Of a stretch of DNA of 64,000 bases, positions 6,789 through 16,132 are shown one piece after another. The first letter of the stretch is position 1. Every line of letters starts with the position of its first letter. The stretch is from Prevotella sp. (GTDB taxonomy: Bacteria > Bacteroidota > Bacteroidia > Bacteroidales > Bacteroidaceae). Position numbers and translations under genes: made by a program. Location of the stretch: contig JAEEVW010000004.1 in the NCBI GenBank assembly GCA_016291085.1, positions 1 through 64,000 on the forward strand. Direction: 5' to 3'. The notes under the pieces were generated by a model, which saw only the letters and a list, made by a program, of their open reading frames with translations, had not been told where the DNA came from and did no database searches.

Positions 6789-9245
6789 TTATTCAATCGT
6801 TACCTTTGTGCAAATTACGTTGTCGCCATTGAGCAGGAACGAGCCACCCCATCCACCAGAAGTTGTAATGTGTTCATAAACATACTCTGTGACTACGAAC
6901 TCGATAGCTCCGTTATGTTCAGCCAGGTTCCAGTTGCCGCTGCTGAAGTCGCAATCGGGGAATGCCGTGTTGGGATTCCAGTGTCCGTCGACAATCTGGC
7001 AGTTCCAAGTGTCTTCCATCGCAGTCAGATAGCAACGGATGATGGAACCAACCTTCATGCCTGCTGCGAGCAGCTCGACACCACCATCGCTGAGTACGTA
7101 GGGCTGGTTACCCCAGTCGTCGGCAACGAGTTCGCCTGTCCATACGACAGTCTCCAGTGAGTTGTAGTGTGTGACGGCAATCTTGGTGATGACGGCCTGA
7201 CCCATCATGATCCAGCACATGCCCCAGTCGGTGAGCGTCGTCAGCTGCTCAACCATCTTGGCTGTAGCAGTGAACTCGATGCAGCCATCGTGCTCGTCGA
7301 GGTTGTAGTTGCTGGCACTGATTTCGCAGGTGCTGCCAATGCCTGCTGCCACACCGGCCTCAGTATGCTCGGCCCAGTGGCCATCGTAGAACTTGACCAT
7401 CCACCAGCCGTCGACGGGAGTGACATAGACGCGGATGACATCGCCCTCCTGCAATTCCATATCCTTGAACATGTTGGGGTTGTTGTCGCCATAGGTACCC
7501 TTACCAATCTCCCAGTTGAAGCTCCAGTTCTTCAGGTCAGCCAAACCAGACCACAGCAGGGTGGTCACCTCGGTGTTGGGAGTGAAGTCGAAGGTATAGG
7601 TAATCTCGCCGTTCGAAGAAATGAGGCGCACCTTAGAGCCCTTCTTGGCAGTGGTAGGAATACCGACGATGAGTTGGCCGTTGGCCAATACATACTGGCA
7701 GTCCGTGCCGTCAATCTGCACACCCGTCAGCTTGTCGCCATTGGCCACAGGCAGTGTGAACGAGTCGCCAGCCTTCAGCTCAACATCCTCGCCGGGCAGT
7801 TCGGTGAAGTAGCAGAACACAGCCTCATTGATGGCCAGCTCAGGACCTTCGACGAAGGTGCCGTTGGCCAGGTTGAGTTGGGGCTTGCCGCTCTTACCAT
7901 CCATAGGAATGGTAACGGTAATCGTCTTTCCGTCAGCGCTCACCTCGAACTTGCCGTCCTCGTTGGGGGCATCACCGAAGGTCACGCTCTTGACGAGGTC
8001 GAGATTGGTACCGGTAATCTGCAACGGAGAACCGGCACTGGCAGGATTCACATTATAAGCTGTTGCGGTAGGCTTGACCAGCGTGAAGGGAACTTCAACG
8101 CTCATGCCGTTGGCCAGTACCAGGAGCAAATTGCCTTCGACAGCAACGTCGGGCACAGACTTGACAACGACCTTATCGTCCGTTACCTGAATCTCGCCAC
8201 CGTCGGGGTTAGCACCATCGAGGATGGTGGGGAACGTCACTGAACTGACAGTAATCATGTCCTTACCCTTGATGGTCAGAGCCTGACCGGCCTTGACGGG
8301 ATTCGGTGTTGCGACGCACTCTGAGGGTTTCACGGTGGTAACAGTACCTATGGGAACCTCGACGCCAGACTTAAGAACCAGTACAATGTCGCCATCGGGA
8401 GCCTCCAAAGGCAGCTTGCACGAAATGCCCTTGCCTTCGACATACTGCACGAAATTAGCGCTGACACCACCGATCGTGACGTCTTCCACCAGATTGAGAT
8501 AAGAACCGTAGATAAGGATGTCCTCGCCAGCCTTACAGAGGATATTACCCATAGGCTCGGCACTATTGCGGCCCTTGATGCTGGTAACGGTAGGCAAGCC
8601 GATTTCGATAGCGGTCTCGCTCTGGATAATCTGATATTCCAGTTCCTCTTCAGACTGAACGGTCAGATCGGCCGTGTAGAGCTCAATCTTACCGGTCTTT
8701 GCTGCCTCGGGAACAGCCACCGTAATGGTATAGCGGTCGTGAGTGATGAAATCGTTCTCGCTGATAACGACATCTTCAGCAAAAGCCAACGAGTAGACCA
8801 GATTCAGGTAGTCACCCTTGATGGTCACTACGTCGCCAGGCATTGCAGAAGCCGGCGAGAAGCTTTCAAACACGATGCTTTCAATGTAAGTCAGCTCACT
8901 CTTGGTCGTGATGGTCTGATTCGTATTGGTCGTCAAGGTGACAAGGCCTACTTCAGGACCATCCTTGGGGACGCTGACGCGAATTTCGCTGGGAACGCCA
9001 GACTTCACGACTTCGTAATTGGTGATGGCGGAAACACCAGGAATCTGGATGCTAGAAATCTGGTCGAGATTGCTACCCACAAAGCGCAGGGTTCCGCCAC
9101 GCATCACGGGATTGGGACCGAATGCGTTCAGACTGACACCGCCTTTATACTGGTTGGTGTCCAGGTCGTCGTTGCTGCACGCTGTCAGGGACAGCCCGAC
9201 AAGGGCCATCACCAACAGGGCAAATATATTTTTGATACTTTTCAT
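6789..9245 (-). CDS. IPT/TIG-repeat surface glycan-binding lipoprotein (SusE/SGBP position)
   Basis: 818 residues with lipobox SLTAC (Cys23). Five tandem IPT/TIG Ig-like repeats can be picked out (starting near 'SLNAFGPNPVMRGG', 'FSPASAMPGD', 'IKGRNSAEPMG', 'ATPNPVKAGQ', 'VNPASAGSP'), forming an extended stalk of about 500 residues. After them come two related C-terminal modules of about 130 residues, each with a 'W(S/T)G...W' start, a 'GD/GS-IR-Y-T' strand and a '(D)GHW' motif. These are probably the carbohydrate-binding heads. Genes in this PUL position encode surface glycan-binding proteins that hand oligosaccharide to SusCD. The stalk-plus-two-heads layout is seen in the sequence; the mannan specificity is inferred from the neighbours. 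Confidence 0.75.
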   Translation of the reverse strand: MKSIKNIFALLVMALVGLSLTACSNDDLDTNQYKGGVSLNAFGPNPVMRGGTLRFVGSNLDQISSIQIPGVSAITNYEVVKSGVPSEIRVSVPKDGPEVGLVTLTTNTNQTITTKSELTYIESIVFESFSPASAMPGDVVTIKGDYLNLVYSLAFAEDVVISENDFITHDRYTITVAVPEAAKTGKIELYTADLTVQSEEELEYQIIQSETAIEIGLPTVTSIKGRNSAEPMGNILCKAGEDILIYGSYLNLVEDVTIGGVSANFVQYVEGKGISCKLPLEAPDGDIVLVLKSGVEVPIGTVTTVKPSECVATPNPVKAGQALTIKGKDMITVSSVTFPTILDGANPDGGEIQVTDDKVVVKSVPDVAVEGNLLLVLANGMSVEVPFTLVKPTATAYNVNPASAGSPLQITGTNLDLVKSVTFGDAPNEDGKFEVSADGKTITVTIPMDGKSGKPQLNLANGTFVEGPELAINEAVFCYFTELPGEDVELKAGDSFTLPVANGDKLTGVQIDGTDCQYVLANGQLIVGIPTTAKKGSKVRLISSNGEITYTFDFTPNTEVTTLLWSGLADLKNWSFNWEIGKGTYGDNNPNMFKDMELQEGDVIRVYVTPVDGWWMVKFYDGHWAEHTEAGVAAGIGSTCEISASNYNLDEHDGCIEFTATAKMVEQLTTLTDWGMCWIMMGQAVITKIAVTHYNSLETVVWTGELVADDWGNQPYVLSDGGVELLAAGMKVGSIIRCYLTAMEDTWNCQIVDGHWNPNTAFPDCDFSSGNWNLAEHNGAIEFVVTEYVYEHITTSGGWGGSFLLNGDNVICTKVTIE

Positions 9246-9264
9246 AATCGTAATAGACTTTTAT

Positions 9265-10695
9265 TTATTTGTAAGGAACAACGCGAATGTTATCGATGCG
9301 GAGAAGTGGAGTACACTCCTTACCCTTTCCGCCGCCCAGCAGGAACAGAGTCAGGCTGGCAAAGTCGGAGGCCTTGGTGGGACCTACGGATGCGGGCTTT
9401 CCGTCCTTGTCGAGCTTGAGATCTTCCAGAGGAACAGTCACTGTAATCCACTTTCCGTCGGTGTGGAATTCACCTGTGGTCATCCAGGGACGGTAGAAGG
9501 CACGTCCCCAGTCACCAGAACCCCATTTGAAATCAGGTTTGGAAGCATCGAATACAGCATGGTTGGCATCGCCGACTTCCTTGTAGCCAGCAACAGGATT
9601 TCCAGAGAGCGTTACTTGCTCGATGGGCTGGAAGCAGATCTGCATAGCACCTGATGCCCAAACGTTGCTAGAAGGAATGTTCATCTCGAACTTCAAGGCC
9701 ATGCTTTCCCACTTGCTGAAGTCAGCGACGTTGAACAGGGCAGCACCAGGAGCTGTGGTGATGTTCTGCGGAGTATCCCAGCTACCGCACCAGAAGTCGA
9801 AGCGGAAAGGAACATCGCACCATCCACCGTCTTCGTCGAGTGTGGTTGATCCGTCACCAATGGTGATGTAGTGTCTGCAGTTGGCGAGTGAGAATTCGTC
9901 TTCGATCGGGTCGCGGACCTTCCATCCCTGTGAGAACAGACCTGTTCCACCGTCAGCGATGGTCTCAAAATCGAAGAGCATGCCACGATCGTCGAGATAG
10001 TAGAATGCTGACGAGGCCGTACCATAGATAGAAGACATGGTGATGGGACCTCTTCCAGCTCCCTCAGGAATGGTCAACGATACAGAAGTGAAGTCATCAG
10101 CAATATCACTCACCTCAATAGGTGCAGGAATCTGCGAGCCGTCTGTGCCCGTAAACCACGCCTGAAGCGGGAAGCTGGGGTCGTAGACGAAATAGTTACC
10201 AGTGAATGTGACTTTATCGCCAATGGCGGCATATTCACACGACATCGCCTTGATGTCAGGAGCAGGAATCACCACCTTGAAGTCGACCTTGACAGTATCC
10301 TTGCTCTGAGTGATGAGATATATTTTGTCGGTGACGTCCTTGGGCACTGATTTGGGAACGTCTACAAGCAGTGCGTTGTCAGTAATATAACTGGTGTTCA
10401 AAACGGCCTGTTTGTCATTAAACCAAATCTCATAGACACTACGCAGGTTAGAGCCAATGAGCGCAATGGTTGACTGAGGTGAAGCCTGTTCTACCAATTC
10501 ACCATTTGTGTAGTGGGTGTCGGCAGCATCGTTGTTGCCTTTGATTTCTGAAGACAGACAACGAATGTAGTTCACTGTGGGGAGTCCATCAGCTACTTCG
10601 TACTTGTCAGGCTCATCCTTGCACGATGTTACCGTTAAGCTGATAGCGGCCACCAGCATCAGACCAAAGCCTTTATAATATCTTGTTATTTTCAT
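9265..10695 (-). CDS. glycan-binding surface lipoprotein (SGBP-B family)
   Basis: 476 residues. Lipobox TVTSC (Cys25), then two IPT/TIG-like domains ('STIALIGSNLRSVYEIWF', 'IGDKVTFTGNYFVYDP'), then a C-terminal beta-rich domain from about residue 235 with a high Trp/Tyr content ('FDFWCGSW', 'KWGSGDWGRAFYRPW', 'LRIDNIRVVPYK'). The family resembles the xyloglucan/mannan SGBP-B group encoded just after SusD. Those exposed aromatics are typical glycan-stacking residues. The gene lies 20 nt after susD and 19 nt before the IPT-rich protein, inside one operon. Two different SGBPs in one locus suggests recognition of more than one part of a branched beta-mannan. Confidence 0.8.
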   Translation of the reverse strand: MKITRYYKGFGLMLVAAISLTVTSCKDEPDKYEVADGLPTVNYIRCLSSEIKGNNDAADTHYTNGELVEQASPQSTIALIGSNLRSVYEIWFNDKQAVLNTSYITDNALLVDVPKSVPKDVTDKIYLITQSKDTVKVDFKVVIPAPDIKAMSCEYAAIGDKVTFTGNYFVYDPSFPLQAWFTGTDGSQIPAPIEVSDIADDFTSVSLTIPEGAGRGPITMSSIYGTASSAFYYLDDRGMLFDFETIADGGTGLFSQGWKVRDPIEDEFSLANCRHYITIGDGSTTLDEDGGWCDVPFRFDFWCGSWDTPQNITTAPGAALFNVADFSKWESMALKFEMNIPSSNVWASGAMQICFQPIEQVTLSGNPVAGYKEVGDANHAVFDASKPDFKWGSGDWGRAFYRPWMTTGEFHTDGKWITVTVPLEDLKLDKDGKPASVGPTKASDFASLTLFLLGGGKGKECTPLLRIDNIRVVPYK

Positions 10696-10715
10696 AATGC
10701 TTACATACTTTTAAG

Positions 10716-12491
10716 TTATTCATAACTATAGGTTGCGCGGACGTCAACATGCACACCATCGACATCTGAAGCCAGATTCGGGTTGGACAGCACGTCGTCA
10801 GCTGTAGGAGGAAGGATGAAGTACATCTTGCCAGAGTCTGGATCCTTCTTCATCAATGCGGTAACATTAGGAGCTTGTACGGAAGTGTTATACATCATAC
10901 TGGATGGGTCAACATTCCATGTTCCCTTATCGTGATACTCCTTATACAGACCGTCAAGTCCCCAGAACTGGTTACGCTTCTGAGACTGGAGCTCGTTGAT
11001 ACAGAAGTCAGGATCGTAGTAAGAAGTGCGAACGTAGTCGTACCAGCGGTCACCCTCCATAGCGAATTCCAGGCGGCGCTCCTTCCAGATGTCGTCCCAT
11101 GTAATAACGCTGGGCTTGGCATCAGGATTCTGCTGGCCACGGCTGCGTACAGCGTAGAAGGCGTCGATGGCAGAAGCATCGGATGTAGAAGAACCGCGTC
11201 CTCCACAAACGGCCTCAGCGTAAATCAGATAGACATCAGAAAGGCGCAACAGGAAGGTTGGCACTGAGCTGGCCATACGTCCGTCAGAGCAACCAGCGCC
11301 CTGCTCGTGGTCGTAAGTGTCGCCATAGATGTGTTTCACTGAGTTCGAACCTGTTGCAGACTCGAGCGAGCCGGTAGTACTGTTCTCATAGATGAATTTG
11401 ATGTAGCTCCAGCCGTTGGCATCGTGTGGCTTATCCTGCCAGAACTGCTTATAGCTAAAGCCCGGCAACATCATGGTAGCGTGCAGACGTGGATACTCTT
11501 GCAGACCTTTCCAAACGTCAGGTGACTGCTCCAGCAGCTTTACGCCGAAAGCCTCCTGCAGGTCAACCGAGAAGCCATTCCAGCCTCCCCAGGTAGCACC
11601 CCAGTCGTCGATACCACTAATGCACAAGTCGCTCTGATAGGAGTTCTGACGTGTCCAGTTGGTTCCGTCAGCGGTCCAGCGCCATGCTATCAGACCTTCC
11701 TCAGTATAGCGGTTTTTGAGCAGGAAGATGTCCTCATAGTTGGCCTCCAACTTCTTGCCGGAATTCTGGATTACGTCCTTAGCATAGGAAGCAGCCTTGG
11801 CGAGATCGTCCTTATTGATGGTTCCGCTCAGGCCTGCCTTCGTCAGGTACACCTTAGCCAGCAAGCCCTTAGCCGACCACTTGTCGAGGCGTCCAGGCTG
11901 AGCGGCCTTTTCTGGGAGCAGTTCAATGGCTCTCTCCAAAGTCATGATGATATATTCGTACACATCAGCTCTTTTGACCTTCTTAACGGTACTGTAGTCG
12001 CCAGACTTCAGCATGTTGGTATTGTTGTGTACAATGGGAACTTCACCAAAGGTACGTACCAGGAAAAAGTATCCCATAGCCTTCCAAAGGAGACATTCAC
12101 CCATGGCTGAACCTTTAATGGACATGTCGATAGGACTACCTTTCAGCAGGTCGTAAACAGTGTTGGAGTGACCAATAGCAGCCCAAAGGGAGGCAGACAT
12201 GTTCACCAAGTCCTCGTCAGTTCCGTTTACCGTGAACTGCAAGTAGGGGCTTGATCCCCAGAAATAGTTTCCTGAGAGCACTTCACCAATCTTGATGAAA
12301 CCACGCTGGAAGTCATACCAAGGTGAGTTGTACAGATAGGACGTTGCTCCCAGACATTGTGCTTCTGTCTTATAATAATTGTCTGTAGTATAGCTATCCT
12401 CACTTGGTCTGTTTAGGAAGTCCTCGCAACTGGCGAAGGTAAGACCTGTGATTGCAGCTAAAGCTAGAAGTTTTATATTATCGAATTTCAT
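10716..12491 (-). CDS. SusD/RagB-family nutrient-binding outer-membrane lipoprotein
   Basis: 591 residues. Lipobox TFASC (Cys22) is followed directly by the SusD hallmark EDFLNRPSEDSYTTDNYYKTE. The tetratricopeptide-like helical half (about 70-250) and the C-terminal SusD motif 'WDDIWKERRLEFAMEGDRWYDYVRT' are both clear. SusD proteins cap the SusC channel and bind glycan at the surface. It lies 16 nt after susC, as expected for an obligate pair. Length is normal for the family and I see no break. Confidence 0.95.
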   Translation of the reverse strand: MKFDNIKLLALAAITGLTFASCEDFLNRPSEDSYTTDNYYKTEAQCLGATSYLYNSPWYDFQRGFIKIGEVLSGNYFWGSSPYLQFTVNGTDEDLVNMSASLWAAIGHSNTVYDLLKGSPIDMSIKGSAMGECLLWKAMGYFFLVRTFGEVPIVHNNTNMLKSGDYSTVKKVKRADVYEYIIMTLERAIELLPEKAAQPGRLDKWSAKGLLAKVYLTKAGLSGTINKDDLAKAASYAKDVIQNSGKKLEANYEDIFLLKNRYTEEGLIAWRWTADGTNWTRQNSYQSDLCISGIDDWGATWGGWNGFSVDLQEAFGVKLLEQSPDVWKGLQEYPRLHATMMLPGFSYKQFWQDKPHDANGWSYIKFIYENSTTGSLESATGSNSVKHIYGDTYDHEQGAGCSDGRMASSVPTFLLRLSDVYLIYAEAVCGGRGSSTSDASAIDAFYAVRSRGQQNPDAKPSVITWDDIWKERRLEFAMEGDRWYDYVRTSYYDPDFCINELQSQKRNQFWGLDGLYKEYHDKGTWNVDPSSMMYNTSVQAPNVTALMKKDPDSGKMYFILPPTADDVLSNPNLASDVDGVHVDVRATYSYE

Positions 12492-12507
12492 AATTCTTTT
12501 CCTTTCT

Positions 12508-15500
12508 TTAGAATGAGACGTTTAGAGCGAATGAGTAAGTAGTCGGTGAGGGGTAACGTCCGTTGTCAAGTCCAAAGACGTTGGCGCTGGTCGTACTGGC
12601 ACCCACTTCCGGGTCATATCCGCTATAGTTAGTAATAGTCCAGAGATTCTGAATGTTGCATGAGAGACGAAGGTTATCGATACCACACTTGGAGATCCAC
12701 TTCTTGGGGAAGGTGTAGCCCAGTGTTATGTTCTTCAGACGGACATAACTTCCGTCCTCGATGTAACGGTCGCTCCAACGGTCGTTATCGTTAGGATCGT
12801 TGATAGAAGCACGAGGCATTGAAGTGCCAGGGTTGGCAACGCGGATGTTGGAAATATCATCGTACCAATTCCATATGAGCTGTCCGTCGCCACGGTCAAT
12901 ACCAGCAGAGTAGTCCTTGTTGGCATCGATAGGCTGCAGGATGGCGCGTCCGTTGACATCAATCAACTGGTTGGTCCACGATGAGTTCATGTGGGTGAGC
13001 TTCATCTTGTTATAGTTACCAATCTTACCACCAACAGAACCGTTGATAAAGATGTTGAGGTCGAAGCCTTTGTATGTAAAGGTGTTGTTGAAACCAAAGG
13101 TGTACTTCGGCAGGGGGTTACCAATGACGGTACGGTCGGCTTCAGTGATGACGCCGTCACCGTTCAGGTCCTTATACTTGATATCACCAACCCAAACGGT
13201 AGAACCTTTTGAGAATACGCCATTGGAAGGATAGGATGCTGGTTTCGGAGAAGTCTCGATGTCCTCCAGGCTTTCGTAAACGCCATCGCACACATAGCCA
13301 TAGAAGTTGTACAAAGCATCACCTTCTTGGGTGTAAGAAACCAAGTCTGTCCATTGGCCAAAACCTCTCAGAGGAACTGATGTGGTTCCATCACTCAGGC
13401 TGACCAGCTTGTTCTTGTTGAACGAAATCTGGAAGTCAGAATCCCAGGTGAAGTCCTTGGTACGGATGGGATGGGTATTGAGGGCAATCTCAAGACCTGT
13501 GTTACGGATGTGACCGTAGTTACCCCAAGGTGCTGCAAGGGCTGAAGAACCATTACCTTGAGTACCCATGATGCTTGGAAGACTCAGAGTCATCAGCATG
13601 TCCTTGGATTCCTTGATGTACCAGTCGACTACCAAGTTGATGCGATCGTTCAGGAAACCGAGGTCGAGACCTACGTTCCACTGTTCCTGGCTCTCCCATT
13701 TGATGTCTTCGTTGGCAATCTGTGCAGGACGATAGGTGACGCCAAGGTCGGACTCCATCTTGCTCAGAGGAACGCCCCACTTGAATCCACCAATGTTGGA
13801 GTTACCCGTCTGACCCCAGCCGAGACGCAGCTTACCATTACTAATCACTTTGCCAAGAGCATCTTGGAAGAACTTCTCATTCGAGAAACGCCATGAAGCG
13901 GCAAACGAGTGGAAACCTGCCCAGCGGTTGTTGGGGCCGAAGTTTGAGCTACCGTCGTAACGGTATGTATAAGTGGCATTATAGCGGTTATCGAAGCTGT
14001 AGGTCCAACGAGTGAAGAACGATGCCATAGAACTGCTTCCGAAACCGTTGCTGAAGGTTTGTGTACCCTGACCGAGGTTCGGGCTGTGTACCTCATCAGA
14101 AGGCAGGTTGGTATTAGAAATAGTAATGTAGTCATATTTTGACTCCCATGCTTCCTGTCCGACCATACCTGTTACGCTGTGCTTCTCGGCAAAGGTGTGC
14201 ATCCAAGTCAGATAGTTCTTGATTTGCAGGAACGTTCCGCTGTTCTTATTCCATTGCGAAGAGTTGGTGGTACGCTTCCAAGTACCCAAGCTGATCATGG
14301 GTTCATAGGTCTCACCCTTGCTGGAGTTTATGTCGAAACCTACTTCAGTATGCCAAGTCAGATTGATAGTCTTAAAAGGCGTCACATCAAAGAAGATGTT
14401 ACCATTCAGTTTCTGACGGTTCAGCAGGATTTCGTCCGACAAAGCCATAGCAATGGGGTTGGGATTGGTGTAACCCTCCTGACTGATGGATGAATATCCG
14501 CCATCTATATTATAAATAGGTATAGAGGGAATCGTGGTCAGTGAGTAGGTAATCAAACCCTCGTCAGAGTCGGCCAGCTTCAGGTCATCGTTACTGTTAG
14601 AATAGGCAAGGTTGACACCCATCTTCAACCAACTCTTCAATTCCGCATCAAGATTAGTACGGAAAGAAAGACGGTTGAACTTGGAACCGATAATAGTACC
14701 TTCTTGGTTCATGTAGGAACCAGAGACATAGTACTTGACCTTGTCTGTACCACCCTGGGCACTAATCTGGTGGCTGTGCTGCCAAGCAGTCTGGAACACG
14801 GCATCCTGCCAGTTGGTACCCTTGCCCAAAAGAGTAGGATCTGCCAAATAGGCATTCTGGGTGGCTATCTCGCCTTGTTCATATAAACCATTATAGAACT
14901 GGGCGTATTCACGCAGGTTCATCATGTCCAGACGCTTGGTCTGACGGCTGGCTGCTACCATCCCGTTATAAGAGAACTTTGCTTCGCCGGCCTTACCATG
15001 CTTGGTGGTGATGAGCACAACACCATTGGCACCCTGAGCACCATAGATAGCTGTTGCTGAAGCATCCTTCAGGATTTCCATGCTAACGATGTCAGCAGGG
15101 TCAATCGTTGACAGGGGAGAGATGGTAGAAACGGAACCATTACCCAGCGCGTCGCCCAAACCATAGGCTGCACCAGACTCACCGCGGTCATTACCTCTAA
15201 CGATGACACCATCGATGACGTACAGTGGTTCTGCATTGGCATTGATGGTAGCGGTACCACGCACACGAATAGACGATGCGGAACCAGGCGCACCAGAGGT
15301 CTGTACTGCTGACACACCGGCTGCACGACCCTGCAGCGACTGGTCGAGCGAGGTGATGATAGACCCCTTGATAGCACTCTCACCAATGGTAGAGGAAGCA
15401 CCGGAGATGTCCGACTTCTTCATCGTACCGTAACCCACGACAACGACCTCGTCGAGCATCTTCTTGTCTTCTTCGAGAACAATCTCGTAGTTGTTACGAC

Positions 15501-15810
15501 CATCAATCTTGATCTCCTTCGTAAGGTATCCGATGTAGGATACGACGATGGTCTGACCTTGATTGACACTTAGCGTAAAGTTTCCGTCGAAATCGGTGGC
15601 GACACCGTTCGAAGTACCCTTTACAACGACACTGGCACCAATGACGGGACCCATAGCGTCCGACACAGTACCCGTAATCTTCTTCGCCTGTTGTACCTCA
15701 TTGGGCAGCGGCGAGCTGCCCTCAGCGGCATACGTTACGGGCGAATAGCCCAGCAGGGTTATTGAGAACAATCCTGCCAGCAGAGAGTTTTTTCTGCAAT
15801 TTAAATCCAT
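12508..15810 (-). CDS. SusC/RagA-family TonB-dependent outer-membrane transporter
   Basis: 1100 residues, a normal SusC length. Signal peptide (about 1-29), carboxypeptidase-D-like regulatory domain (about 45-120, 'GPVIGASVVVKGTSNGVATD'), TonB box region 'LDEVVVVGYGTMKKSDISGA', plug domain ('IRVRGTATINANAEPLYVID', 'SMEILKDASATAIYGAQGANG') and a C-terminal beta-barrel ending in an aromatic ('FALNVSF'). It imports oligosaccharides across the outer membrane with energy from TonB-ExbBD. It is the first gene of the operon, with a strong promoter upstream. No N-terminal STN/anti-sigma-interacting domain is evident, and no regulator (HTCS, SusR or ECF sigma) lies nearby in this window. Confidence 0.95.
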   Translation of the reverse strand: MDLNCRKNSLLAGLFSITLLGYSPVTYAAEGSSPLPNEVQQAKKITGTVSDAMGPVIGASVVVKGTSNGVATDFDGNFTLSVNQGQTIVVSYIGYLTKEIKIDGRNNYEIVLEEDKKMLDEVVVVGYGTMKKSDISGASSTIGESAIKGSIITSLDQSLQGRAAGVSAVQTSGAPGSASSIRVRGTATINANAEPLYVIDGVIVRGNDRGESGAAYGLGDALGNGSVSTISPLSTIDPADIVSMEILKDASATAIYGAQGANGVVLITTKHGKAGEAKFSYNGMVAASRQTKRLDMMNLREYAQFYNGLYEQGEIATQNAYLADPTLLGKGTNWQDAVFQTAWQHSHQISAQGGTDKVKYYVSGSYMNQEGTIIGSKFNRLSFRTNLDAELKSWLKMGVNLAYSNSNDDLKLADSDEGLITYSLTTIPSIPIYNIDGGYSSISQEGYTNPNPIAMALSDEILLNRQKLNGNIFFDVTPFKTINLTWHTEVGFDINSSKGETYEPMISLGTWKRTTNSSQWNKNSGTFLQIKNYLTWMHTFAEKHSVTGMVGQEAWESKYDYITISNTNLPSDEVHSPNLGQGTQTFSNGFGSSSMASFFTRWTYSFDNRYNATYTYRYDGSSNFGPNNRWAGFHSFAASWRFSNEKFFQDALGKVISNGKLRLGWGQTGNSNIGGFKWGVPLSKMESDLGVTYRPAQIANEDIKWESQEQWNVGLDLGFLNDRINLVVDWYIKESKDMLMTLSLPSIMGTQGNGSSALAAPWGNYGHIRNTGLEIALNTHPIRTKDFTWDSDFQISFNKNKLVSLSDGTTSVPLRGFGQWTDLVSYTQEGDALYNFYGYVCDGVYESLEDIETSPKPASYPSNGVFSKGSTVWVGDIKYKDLNGDGVITEADRTVIGNPLPKYTFGFNNTFTYKGFDLNIFINGSVGGKIGNYNKMKLTHMNSSWTNQLIDVNGRAILQPIDANKDYSAGIDRGDGQLIWNWYDDISNIRVANPGTSMPRASINDPNDNDRWSDRYIEDGSYVRLKNITLGYTFPKKWISKCGIDNLRLSCNIQNLWTITNYSGYDPEVGASTTSANVFGLDNGRYPSPTTYSFALNVSF

Positions 15811-15863
15811 ACTTTGTTTGTTAGTTAATAGTATAATGTATTATCATTATCTGTTTGACGTTG

Positions 15864-15895
15864 CAAAGTTAATACTATTTTTCGAAAATGCACAA
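15864..15895 (-). promoter_or_regulatory. PUL (susC) promoter
   Basis: On the minus strand TTGT-N20-TAACTTTG fits the Bacteroidetes consensus (TTTG at -33, TAnnTTTG at -7). It lies about 55 nt upstream of the susC ATG and drives the six-gene operon down to the terminator near 4000. Confidence 0.7.
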
Positions 15896-15987
15896 TACTT
15901 TATTGCTTTTCTTTGATACTTTTCTGAAAAGAAGGCAAAAAAATGCAAAAAATATGGTTTTGGAAGTAATTTTTGCTCATTTTTTCG

Positions 15988-16132
15988 TACCTTCGCACCC
16001 GATTCTATTAGTTAACCCCTTGTCGCACCCTCGGGTAGGGTGAGAATGTGCTGACAAAACGACGGCTCTCGGGTAGGGCTGGCATAGTGCATAGGGATAT
16101 GTATAACATTTTTTAAAAAAAATTAAGCTATT
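15988..16132 (+). promoter_or_regulatory. ilvC promoter -7 element and repeat-bearing leader
   Basis: TACCTTCG at 15988-15995 resembles the -7 element TAnnTTTG and recurs just before truA in the same form. The 5' leader of about 130 nt holds two copies of CTCGGGTAGGG (16030-16040 and 16068-16078). The first is flanked by CACC...GGTG, so CACCCT/AGGGTG can fold into a hairpin. I found no leader peptide rich in Val/Leu/Ile codons, so classical attenuation is not supported. The repeats could bind a regulator; that is speculation. Confidence 0.45.

Noticed and set aside
7167-8243. 358-residue plus-strand ORF
   Set aside because: Antisense shadow of the IPT-repeat lipoprotein gene, which has lipobox, domains and operon context.
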